From Candidatus Nanohalarchaeota archaeon (lineage in GTDB: Archaea; EX4484-52; B79-G9): a stretch of 13,502 bases of DNA. The stretch's first letter is position 1. Each line of letters opens with the position of its first letter. The notes under the pieces were generated by a model. That model ran no database searches. It was not told where the DNA came from and saw nothing but the letters and a program-made list of their open reading frames with translations. Of this stretch, positions 1 to 5,942 are shown one piece after another. Position numbers and translations under genes: made by a program. The stretch spans positions 1-13,502 of the forward strand of contig QMVA01000018.1 of assembly GCA_003660865.1 (NCBI GenBank), given 5' to 3'.

Positions 1-116
1 AAACAAATTTGAATCATTTTGCTCTGAAGGCAAAGATTTATTTGAAAGCTGCAAAAGCGGCTTTTGAAGAATTGCAGGAACTTAAAATTGTTCATGAAGT
101 TGGAGGTTTTGCGTAA
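1..116 (+). CDS. C-terminal end of an unrecognised protein (partial)
   Basis: A reading frame entering from the left edge is open from base 3 to a TAA stop at 114-116 and gives about 37 residues. The piece is rich in Ala, Lys and Leu and looks helical (it contains ALKAKIYLKAAKAAFEELQE) before ending in VGGFA. The other two + frames are stopped early in this stretch, which supports this one. I do not recognise the family, and too little is present to infer a function. The next gene starts about 150 bases downstream. Confidence 0.5.
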   Translation, partial: TNLNHFALKAKIYLKAAKAAFEELQELKIVHEVGGFA

Positions 117-264
117 GGTGAGTGATTTATATGAAATTAATGCGGTCTATAATTTGACGATTAACTATATCATGATTTCTGTTTGTGTGCGGACGATATG
201 TTTTTATTTATTGGGTTGTATACTGTGGGATATAGTCTTGTTGGCCTTTTGGGGTGGTTGGTGT

Positions 265-1413
265 ATGAATGCTTTTCGGATGTCTTTTTGTGTGCTGTTT
301 GGGTTAGCGGCGCTTTTTGGTTGTTTTTCAAGTGCTTTTGCTGTGCACGTTGAAAGCGCAGATAAGTTTGTTCTTGCGGCAGGGGATGTTGTGGCTGATG
401 ATCTGATTGTGACGGGTGGAGAGATTGTTATCGAGGGTACGATTGATGGTGACCTTATTGCTTTTGGCGGCAATATTGTTGTGTCCGGTGATGTGTCCGG
501 TGATGTGCTGATTGCAGGGGGGACTATCAAGGTTACGGGTGATGTGGCTGATGATGCGGTTCTTGCGGGTGGCGATATTGAGATTTCTTCTGATATCGGG
601 GATAATCTTTTGGCAGCTTGTGGGAGTTTTAAGATGGGTGAGGATAGTTCTGTTGGCAGGGATGCTATTCTTGTTGGCAGTGATGTTAATGTTTCTGGTG
701 ATGTTTCGCGCAATCTTTTAGTGCATGGGTCTATTGTTGAGATTGACGGTTCTGTTTTGGGGAATGTTGTTATTGATTCAGAGCGAGCGCCGCGGATTCT
801 TGCGGGTGCTGAGATTGTAGGGGATGTCAATTATACCTGTGAGTATGATATTGTTGTTGATGAGGGGGCTTCTATTGTTGGGTATGTGAATAAGAAGATT
901 CCGGATGAGGGACGCCAAAGGAGTGATCTTGAGAAGTTTAATGCGCGGCTTTCAGGGTTTTTGTCTATTTTTGCTGTAGGATTTTTGCTTGTGCGGATGC
1001 TTCCTGTGTGTACGCGCAATGTGTGCAATAATCTGAAGAAGTCCGCGCTGAGGTGCGGCTTGTGGGGGGCTGTGGGGCTTGTTATTGTGCCTGTTATGGG
1101 GTTGTTTTTGGTGATAACTATTGTGGGGCTGCCGCTTGCACTGATGTTGTTTTTCGGGTATCTTCTAATGATATATGTGTCGAAGGTCTATGTCAGTGTT
1201 TTTGTGGGTAAGTTTATTTTGAATATGACTGGCAGCAGGAGTGATTCGCTTGTGTGGATGCTATTCTTCGGGCTTCTTGCGTTTGAGTTGGCTGGGCTTG
1301 TGCCGGGGGTTTCAGGGTTTGTTTCGCTTTTGGTGCTTGTGTTTGGGTTCGGGGCGATTATGCTTACCAAGAAGGAGATGTATGCCCAGTTCAGGAAGAA
1401 GAAGCTTGTGTAG
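265..1413 (+). CDS. Secreted, membrane-anchored bactofilin-like beta-helix protein
   Basis: A 382-residue protein probably exposed on the cell surface, with a structural or envelope role inferred only from its architecture. Residues 1-26 look like a signal peptide ending FSSAFA. Residues about 36-215 are a run of short Gly/Asp/Val repeats (for example GDVSGDVLIAGG) typical of a right-handed beta-helix of the polymer-forming bactofilin type. Residues about 229-368 hold four or five hydrophobic membrane segments, and the end is basic (FRKKKLV). The ATG at 265 is preferred because GGGGTGG at 251-257 lies seven bases upstream and the signal peptide follows at once. The frame is open back to base 64, but that extension overlaps the preceding gene and looks non-coding. 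Beta-helix plus C-terminal membrane segments is a known arrangement in uncharacterised prokaryotic proteins. The architecture is clear; the function is unknown. Confidence 0.8.
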   Translation: MNAFRMSFCVLFGLAALFGCFSSAFAVHVESADKFVLAAGDVVADDLIVTGGEIVIEGTIDGDLIAFGGNIVVSGDVSGDVLIAGGTIKVTGDVADDAVLAGGDIEISSDIGDNLLAACGSFKMGEDSSVGRDAILVGSDVNVSGDVSRNLLVHGSIVEIDGSVLGNVVIDSERAPRILAGAEIVGDVNYTCEYDIVVDEGASIVGYVNKKIPDEGRQRSDLEKFNARLSGFLSIFAVGFLLVRMLPVCTRNVCNNLKKSALRCGLWGAVGLVIVPVMGLFLVITIVGLPLALMLFFGYLLMIYVSKVYVSVFVGKFILNMTGSRSDSLVWMLFFGLLAFELAGLVPGVSGFVSLLVLVFGFGAIMLTKKEMYAQFRKKKLV

Positions 1414-1433
1414 GTTTTTATGTTGTGGTTGGA

Positions 1434-1441
1434 TTTTTTTT
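1434..1441 (+). terminator. T8 tract after the bactofilin-like gene
   Basis: Eight consecutive T residues lie 20 bases after the stop codon, with an earlier TTTTT just after the stop. Archaeal RNA polymerase commonly terminates at U-rich tracts without a hairpin. A new BRE/TATA-like element follows, which is consistent with a transcription boundary here. Confidence 0.45.
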
Positions 1442-1451
1442 CCAGAATCAG

Positions 1452-1467
1452 GCTAAACATTTATAAA
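1452..1467 (+). promoter_or_regulatory. BRE/TATA promoter upstream of rps2
   Basis: GCTAAA at 1452-1457 matches the archaeal BRE pattern RNWAAW and is followed by TTTATAAA at 1460-1467. Transcription would begin near 1487-1492, giving an S2 leader of about 145 bases. A weaker A/T-rich element around 1563-1576 (TTTTTTACATAATG) could give a shorter leader of about 40 bases, so this may not be the only start. Confidence 0.45.
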
Positions 1468-1468
1468 C

Positions 1469-1537
1469 TTGATGTGTTAAGTTTAGTGTGGGTGCAGCGA
1501 TAGATAATATAAGAAAATCTTGTTGCTGACACATCAA
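1469..1537 (+). other. Nested inverted repeat in the rps2 upstream region
   Basis: TTGATGTGTTA at 1469-1479 pairs with TGACACATCAA at 1527-1537: eleven pairs with one G-T. Just inside, GCAGC at 1494-1498 pairs with GTTGC at 1522-1526, and AGAT at 1502-1505 with ATCT at 1517-1520. The outer left arm lies between the TATA box and the expected start site, so the whole fold would form only in RNA started further upstream. It could be a small RNA, a leader structure for S2 or a protein-binding site. The pairing is visible; the role is unknown. Confidence 0.35.
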
Positions 1538-1635
1538 CTGAAAGGTTGGTTAGCACTGTATTCTTTTTTACATAATGCATGGATAAGGATGTTGGAGCTT
1601 GTGACCGTTTGATATAATGAAGTTAGGTGATTTGT

Positions 1636-2328
1636 ATGGCACAGAGAGAATTGTTGGTTCCGTTGAATGTTTATTTGTCTACTGGTATTCATATCGGTAT
1701 GATACAGAGGCTTAAGGTGATGGCACCTTATATTTACAAGGTCAGGCCGGATAAGCTTGCAGTGTTTGATATTCAGAAGATTGATGAGCGTATCAGGCTT
1801 GCGGCAAAGATGCTTGCCAGGTATGAGCCTGAGGAGATTCTTGTGGTTTCGAGGAAGAAGAATGGCCATAAGCCGGTTGTGAAGTTTGCGGAGGCTGTTG
1901 GTGGGGCGCGTGCAAAATGGGGCAGGTTTATGCCAGGTATGCTTACGAATCCTAATTACGAAGGGTATTTTGAGCCGAAAGTTGTTGTTGTTACTGACCC
2001 GTTTGCTGACAGGCAGGCGATTATGGAGGCATTTAATGCTAATGTGCCGGTCATAGGGTTGTGTGATACTTATAATAATCCGCAGTATGTGGATCTGATT
2101 GTGCCTTTGAATAATAAGGGCAAGAAGTCTGTTGCGCTTGTGTATTGGATTCTTGCGCGTGAGTACCTGAAAATCAGGGGTAATATCAAGGGCGATGCAG
2201 AGTATAAGTTTAGTGCTGAGGATTTTGAGATGCCTGACAGCCCTGTTGTGCGCAGGGATGGTGATGACAGGCGCGGCAGGGGCGGTATGAGATCTGAGCG
2301 CCGCGGCGGGTTTAACCGGCGCTTTTGA
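1636..2328 (+). CDS. rps2: 30S ribosomal protein S2 (uS2), archaeal type, with Arg/Gly-rich tail
   Basis: A 230-residue small-subunit ribosomal protein. It opens with ELLVPLNVYLSTGIHIG and continues with the archaeal S2 signatures FDIQKIDERIRLAAKML, RFMPGMLTNP, VVVTDPFADRQAIMEA, PVIGLCDTYN and VDLIVPLNNKGKKSVALVYW. The body ends near residue 183. After it comes an extension with an acidic patch (about 186-200) and then, at 204-230, an Arg/Gly-rich stretch containing RRGRGG and ERRGGF. The ATG at 1636 is chosen because AGGTGAT at 1625-1631 is a strong Shine-Dalgarno match and the protein then begins MAQRELLVPL; the in-frame GTG at 1627 sits inside that site. In euryarchaeal genomes S2 is often followed by a MEMO-family gene, as here with one gene between them. 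Confidence 0.97.
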   Translation: MAQRELLVPLNVYLSTGIHIGMIQRLKVMAPYIYKVRPDKLAVFDIQKIDERIRLAAKMLARYEPEEILVVSRKKNGHKPVVKFAEAVGGARAKWGRFMPGMLTNPNYEGYFEPKVVVVTDPFADRQAIMEAFNANVPVIGLCDTYNNPQYVDLIVPLNNKGKKSVALVYWILAREYLKIRGNIKGDAEYKFSAEDFEMPDSPVVRRDGDDRRGRGGMRSERRGGFNRRF

Positions 2329-2362
2329 TTGTGTGGCTTTATAGTCGCGAGAGGTGGGTTTT

Positions 2363-2857
2363 GTGGATTTGGCGCAGTTGATTAGCGGTATGTTTGGGGA
2401 GATTGATCCTGTAGTCATTATGCTTTTGGTTGCTGCGCTGCCGTTTGGTGAGTGCAGGGCTTCTATATTGTATGGGGTTATGAAGGGTATTGATCCTTTT
2501 TTGGTTTTTTTTGGGTCAATCTTTGCTAATATTCTGGTTGTGCCGATAATATTCTTTTTTCTTGATCGGGCGAGTTTTATGAAGCTTGTGAATCTTATTC
2601 TTGGCAAGAGGATTACGAAAAAGATTAATAAGAACAGGGAGAAGTTTGAGGTCTATGAGGAGCTTGCTCTTTTCGGGTTTGTGGCGGTCCCGATGGTGGG
2701 AGCAGGGGCATGGACTGGTGCTTTGCTTGTTGCGGTGCTTGGGCTTGATAAGAAGAAGTCGTTTCTGATTATTGCAGCCGGAGTTGTTACGGCGGCGGTT
2801 ATTGTTTCTGCGTTTGCTTACGGGGCAAATGGTGTTTTTGCTCATGTTGCCGGTTGA
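2363..2857 (+). CDS. COG2426-type small integral membrane protein (putative small multidrug export family)
   Basis: A 164-residue membrane protein with about four hydrophobic segments, near residues 17-37, 46-67, 98-127 and 134-157, and a basic cytosolic loop at about 78-92 (LGKRITKKINKNREKF). The family features are ALPFGECRASILYG in the first segment and the later glycine/tryptophan motif GAGAWTGALL. The family carries the label small multidrug export, but transport activity is not established for it, so this is a family call and not a function. The GTG at 2363 is chosen because GAGGTGG at 2351-2357 lies six bases upstream; an in-frame GTG at 2354 lies within that site. The gene starts 34 bases after rps2 and is probably cotranscribed with it. 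A T-rich stretch follows the stop. Confidence 0.85.
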   Translation: MDLAQLISGMFGEIDPVVIMLLVAALPFGECRASILYGVMKGIDPFLVFFGSIFANILVVPIIFFFLDRASFMKLVNLILGKRITKKINKNREKFEVYEELALFGFVAVPMVGAGAWTGALLVAVLGLDKKKSFLIIAAGVVTAAVIVSAFAYGANGVFAHVAG

Positions 2858-2875
2858 TGTTTTGTTTGGGCATAG

Positions 2876-2884
2876 TTTTAAATA
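2876..2884 (+). promoter_or_regulatory. TATA box of the MEMO-family gene (leaderless)
   Basis: TTTTAAATA lies with its centre about 29 bases upstream of the ATG at 2909. This is the normal archaeal TATA-to-start-site distance, so the transcript would begin at or within a few bases of the start codon. No Shine-Dalgarno sequence precedes the ATG, which fits leaderless translation. Confidence 0.55.
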
Positions 2885-2908
2885 GAAGTGCATGACAAAT
2901 AATAACGT

Positions 2909-3733
2909 ATGCGTGAGACGGTTGCTGAGGGATTTTATCCTTTTTCAAAGGATGAGCTTGATAAACTTATAGGTAAACTTTTGTCGGCGGCGAAGGTGAA
3001 GGCTTCTGCCAGTATTGTGGGGGCTGTTGTTCCGCATGCGGGTTATGTGTATTCGGGACCTGTGGCTGCGCATGTATTTGGGGCGCTTCCTAAGTCAGGG
3101 TATGATGTTGTTGTGATTCTTGGCACTAATCATACGGGTGTCGGTGAGAGGATTGCTGTGTCTCCTGAGGATTGGGAGACTCCGCTTGGTGCTATTGAGT
3201 GTGATTCTGAGGTTTCGGGAGCTATTGTCAATGGGTGCGAGGTTGCGCGTTTTGATGAGCTTGCGCATATGTATGAGCATTCTATTGAGGTTCAGTTGCC
3301 GTTTTTACAGAAGGTGCTCGGAAATTTTAAGCTTGTTGCGATTTCTGTGTCTTCTGATATAAATTCAGGGAATTATGAGGCTCTTGGTGAGACTATACGG
3401 GATGTAGTTGCTGGTAAGAGGGCGCTTGTGATCGCGAGTTCTGATTTTACGCATTTCGGTGCGATGTATGGTTTTCGGCCTGTGGATAAAGATGAGGCTG
3501 CATGGGTTCAGAAGACGGATAAGGAGGTTATTGATGCTGTTGTTGATTTCAGGGCTGATGATGTAATTGCGCTTTCCAGGGCGTCTACGGTTTGCGGGTA
3601 TGCACCGATGGCTGTGCTTTTGAGTGCGGTTCGCGGCGCCAAGGGGCGGCTTGTTAAGTACGGGACTTCTTATGATGTGTCCAAGAGTAAGGATGCTATT
3701 GTGGGTTATGCGGGGATTGTTTTTGAGAAGTAG
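2909..3733 (+). CDS. MEMO-family protein (AmmeMemoRadiSam system protein B type)
   Basis: A 274-residue member of the MEMO family, related to the extradiol dioxygenase fold. Conserved motifs run in order: PHAGYVYSGPVAAHVF (His43), GTNHTG (His75), HMYEHSIEVQLPFLQ, IASSDFTHFG (His182) and CGYAPMAVLL (Cys229). His43, His75, His182 and Cys229 correspond to the metal-site residues of human MEMO1, so the site looks intact. The cellular role in archaea is unsettled. Many genomes link it to AMMECR1 and radical SAM genes, neither of which is in this window. The N-terminus MRETVAEGFYPFS matches the family start, supporting the ATG at 2909. Its position near rps2 is a recurrent archaeal arrangement. The stop is one base from the stop of the convergent gene. 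Confidence 0.94.
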   Translation: MRETVAEGFYPFSKDELDKLIGKLLSAAKVKASASIVGAVVPHAGYVYSGPVAAHVFGALPKSGYDVVVILGTNHTGVGERIAVSPEDWETPLGAIECDSEVSGAIVNGCEVARFDELAHMYEHSIEVQLPFLQKVLGNFKLVAISVSSDINSGNYEALGETIRDVVAGKRALVIASSDFTHFGAMYGFRPVDKDEAAWVQKTDKEVIDAVVDFRADDVIALSRASTVCGYAPMAVLLSAVRGAKGRLVKYGTSYDVSKSKDAIVGYAGIVFEK

Positions 3734-3734
3734 G

Positions 3735-4241
3735 TTATGATTTTCTTAGCGGTCTCTCATTTTTCATAATGAGGTAGTAGAAATGGTTATCTTTCGTAAA
3801 TATTCCCTCAATTTCATATTTTCCTTCTTTTAAGATTTTCATTCCCCTACTTTTAGGTACTTTTTGCCAAAAATGTTTTTTAAAATGTAATTTAATAAAC
3901 GGGATAGATCCGGTTTTATCGTGGAGTGTGTACTCTATCACGCAATAATTATCATTAGGTCTTTTGAAACTTTTACGCACCAAGAAACCATTTAGTTTGA
4001 GTTTTTGCCCCACATACTGGTTTTTATTCTTGAATATTTCTTCAATAGAGGGCTTATTCTTTATGTCTCTAACCTGATGAATGATATATTCATTTTGTTT
4101 ACTTTTTTCTTTTTCATACAACTTTATTTCTGATTCTGTTTGAATGTAAACAGGAAATTGTGTGTCTGACCAGTCTATATCTTCTATTAAGACACACCAG
4201 AGTTCATTTATCTCCAAAAATAATTTTTTAATGTGCGTCAT
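3735..4241 (-). CDS. Small A/T-rich protein with a probable OB-fold domain
   Basis: A 168-residue soluble protein with no family I can name. Residues about 1-65 are charged and helical. From about residue 67 it reads like an OB-fold of the nucleic-acid-binding kind: IEEIFKNKNQYVGQKLKLNGFLV, then alternating strands (CVIEYTLHDKTGSIPFIKLHF) and a final G-KYEIEGIFTKDNHFYYLIM strand pair. Single-stranded nucleic acid binding is an inference from this pattern. Codon use is A/T-rich (AAA, ATA, TTT), unlike the G/T-rich + strand neighbours, which suggests horizontal acquisition. It converges on the MEMO-family gene with one base between stops. The broken two-helix membrane gene lies 30 bases upstream on the same strand and may form an operon with it. 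No Shine-Dalgarno site precedes the ATG. Confidence 0.75.
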   Translation of the reverse strand: MTHIKKLFLEINELWCVLIEDIDWSDTQFPVYIQTESEIKLYEKEKSKQNEYIIHQVRDIKNKPSIEEIFKNKNQYVGQKLKLNGFLVRKSFKRPNDNYCVIEYTLHDKTGSIPFIKLHFKKHFWQKVPKSRGMKILKEGKYEIEGIFTKDNHFYYLIMKNERPLRKS

Positions 4242-4271
4242 AGGATAAAATATTTTTGTTCTGTCTTGGTT

Positions 4272-4624
4272 TTATCTATTTATTTCTTTTATAGTGTGTC
4301 CAATCCAAATAATAATGATTACTGCAATGAATATAATGATATATGTTACAGTGAAAACTGCTTCAATTCCGAAATTTAAAAATAGTATAGGACACATTGT
4401 GAGGAATACAGCGAGTAAAACGGTAACAAAAGTTTCCTCTATATTTAGATATTTCTCAATACTTCTGGATTCTTCTGGATTCTTCTTCTAAATTATTTTT
4501 TGTTGTGTTTATCATCATATGCAATAGAAATATTTTCTCTTCCCCGTTCTCCTCTCCTAAAATTAAAGGTTTAGTTTTTATAGTTTTTTTTTAGAGATTG
4601 TTCGTCAATAGTAAAGTCAATCAT
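4272..4624 (-). pseudogene. Small two-helix membrane protein, frame broken by a 10-bp tandem duplication
   Basis: On the minus strand, ATGs at 4518 and 4515 open a frame (MMINTTKNNLEEESRRIQKY) that stops at 4456-4458. The adjacent frame, with no start of its own in the right place, then encodes two strong membrane helices (TFVTVLLAVFLTMCPILFL and VTYIIIFIAVIIIIWIG) and ends KEINR at the stop 4272-4274. At the junction the + strand has TTCTGGATTC twice in tandem (about 4463-4482). Removing one 10-base copy joins the two frames exactly. Reading T9 at 4584-4592 as T8 also joins an upstream start at 4624 (MIDFTIDEQSLKK...) in the same frame, giving a 113-residue protein. The gene is A/T-rich like the OB-fold gene downstream. 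It may be a recent pseudogene, a phase-variable gene or, less likely, a sequence error. No family is recognised. Confidence 0.6.
4463..4482. repeat. Tandem duplication of a 10-mer, TTCTGGATTC x2
   Basis: Two adjacent perfect copies of TTCTGGATTC. Ten is not a multiple of three, so the extra copy shifts the minus-strand frame of the small membrane protein. One copy keeps it open; two copies end it after about 20 codons from the ATG at 4518. Confidence 0.85.
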
Positions 4625-4674
4625 TGTAACCACATAGAGATATTTTTTGTTCTGGAGGATATTTCTGCATCAAA

Positions 4675-4683
4675 TTTAATAAA
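4675..4683 (+). promoter_or_regulatory. TATA box of purP (leaderless)
   Basis: TTTAATAAA is centred 27 bases upstream of the ATG at 4706. There is no Shine-Dalgarno sequence before that ATG, so purP is probably leaderless. The start of the divergent broken gene lies about 50 bases away on the other strand, so this is a shared intergenic control region. Confidence 0.5.
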
Positions 4684-4705
4684 GTATTAGCGCTATTATT
4701 TGTTT

Positions 4706-5815
4706 ATGGGAATGATACCCTTATCACGGATTCATGGCGCGCTTGAGAAGTATAAGAAGGACGATATCAAAATTGGTACTGTCTGTTCGCATTCTGCGTT
4801 GCAGATTTTTGCAGGGGCGCATGATGAGGGGTTTAAGACTGTAGGGATTTGCGCCAGGGACAGGGTTGATACGTATAAGGCATTTGGGTATGCGCAGCCT
4901 TCGGAGTTTATTGTTGTCGACAGTATCAAGGACATGCTTAAGCCAGAGGTTCAGGATGAGCTTGTTTCTAAGAATGTCATTCTTGTGCCGCATGGGTCTT
5001 TTGTTGAGTATCTTGGGGCAAAGAATATTGAGGATAAGCTGTATGTGCCGATGATTGGCAACAGGGTGGTGCTTGACTGGGAGAGTGACAGGAAAAAGGA
5101 GAGGGAGTGGCTTTCTGATAAGGCTAAGGTTTCTATGCCACGGGTGTTTTCTAAGCCGGATGATATTGATTGTCTTTGTATTGTCAAATTTGACGGGGCT
5201 AAGGGAGGGTCAGGGTATTTTAAGGTGACTTCGTCAAAGGAGTATTATGAGGAGGTCAATAGGAGAGGTACTGCTCGCGGGAACACGACAATCCAGGAGT
5301 ATCTGGTGGGTGTGAGGTATTATGTGCATTATTTTTATAGCCCTTTTTCTGATAAGGGTTATCCATGCAAGAAGGGGTCGCTTGAGCTTACGGGTATTGA
5401 CCGGCGTGATGAGAGTAATATTGATGAGTTGCACCGGCTGGGTATGACGGATGTGCAGATGGCTAAAGCAGGTGTTGATGCTTCTTATACTGTTACGGGG
5501 AATACGGGGTGTGTTCTTCGGGAATCTTTGCTCCCGGAGGTTTTTGAGATTGGCAGGAGAGTTGTTGACGCGTCATGTGAGCTTTTTTCGCCGGGGATGA
5601 TTGGACCTTTTTGCCTTGAGACTGTTGTTACGCCTGATCTTGAGATTAAAGTGTTTGAGGTTAGTGCGCGGATTGTTGCAGGGACTAATGTTTATGCTGA
5701 CGGGTCGCCTTATTCTTATCTTTCTTACGGGAAACCGGTGTCGTGCGGGAGACGTATTGCGCTTGAGGTCCGTGATGCTGCGGCGAAGGGCAGGGTTTGT
5801 GATATTATCGGGTGA
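4706..5815 (+). CDS. purP: FAICAR synthetase PurP (formate- and ATP-dependent, archaeal)
   Basis: A 369-residue ATP-grasp enzyme that formylates AICAR to FAICAR using formate and ATP, replacing the folate-dependent PurH transformylase. Family motifs in order: GTVCSHSALQIFAGA (24-38), VPHGSFVEYLG (94-104), VPMIGNRVVLDWESDRKKE (114-132), IVKFDGAKGGSGYFKV (159-174) at the ATP-binding region, IQEYLVGVRYYVHYFYSP (196-213), TGNTGCVLRESLLP (264-277), GPFCLETVV (300-308) and FEVSARIVAGTNVYADGSPYS (317-337). The length is normal. The ATG at 4706 fits the TATA distance; an ATG at 4712 and a TTG at 4700 are alternatives. The gene is separated from the other pur genes by an A/T-rich acylphosphatase gene, so it is probably transcribed separately. 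Confidence 0.96.
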   Translation: MGMIPLSRIHGALEKYKKDDIKIGTVCSHSALQIFAGAHDEGFKTVGICARDRVDTYKAFGYAQPSEFIVVDSIKDMLKPEVQDELVSKNVILVPHGSFVEYLGAKNIEDKLYVPMIGNRVVLDWESDRKKEREWLSDKAKVSMPRVFSKPDDIDCLCIVKFDGAKGGSGYFKVTSSKEYYEEVNRRGTARGNTTIQEYLVGVRYYVHYFYSPFSDKGYPCKKGSLELTGIDRRDESNIDELHRLGMTDVQMAKAGVDASYTVTGNTGCVLRESLLPEVFEIGRRVVDASCELFSPGMIGPFCLETVVTPDLEIKVFEVSARIVAGTNVYADGSPYSYLSYGKPVSCGRRIALEVRDAAAKGRVCDIIG

Positions 5816-5892
5816 TATATCTATATTTTAGTTCTTTTGGTATTGTACCGGATAATTTGAGGTATATCTGTATTGAATCTAAAAACGATATC

Positions 5893-5920
5893 TGTCAACT
5901 GACACTACAAATATATAAAT
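5893..5920 (+). promoter_or_regulatory. TATA box with adjacent inverted repeat, acylphosphatase gene
   Basis: ATATATAAAT at 5911-5920 is a good TATA element, with ACAAAT just before it resembling a BRE. It is centred about 28 bases before the ATG at 5943, so the transcript would be nearly leaderless. TGTCA-AC-TGACA at 5893-5904 is a perfect short inverted repeat six bases upstream of the TATA element, a plausible regulator site. The role of the repeat is inferred from position only. Confidence 0.5.
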
Positions 5921-5942
5921 GAATCTAATCATTATAGATATT

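Noticed and set aside
64..264. N-terminal extension of the bactofilin-like protein
   Set aside because: It overlaps the end of the preceding gene and would place a signal peptide internally; the ATG at 265 has a good ribosome-binding site.
204..830. Minus-strand open frame of 208 codons opposite the bactofilin-like gene
   Set aside because: A Ser/Thr/Pro/Ile repeat pattern that is the reverse reading of the beta-helix repeats; not an independent gene.
1534..2607. Minus-strand open frame of 357 codons opposite rps2
   Set aside because: It lies antisense to a certain S2 gene, is rich in Arg, His, Ile, Asn and Pro with no recognisable domain, and results from the C-poor coding strand leaving few stops in reverse.
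4294..4491. A 65-codon + strand open frame
   Set aside because: It is opposite the broken two-helix membrane gene, and the minus-strand reading explains the sequence better through two coherent hydrophobic helices.
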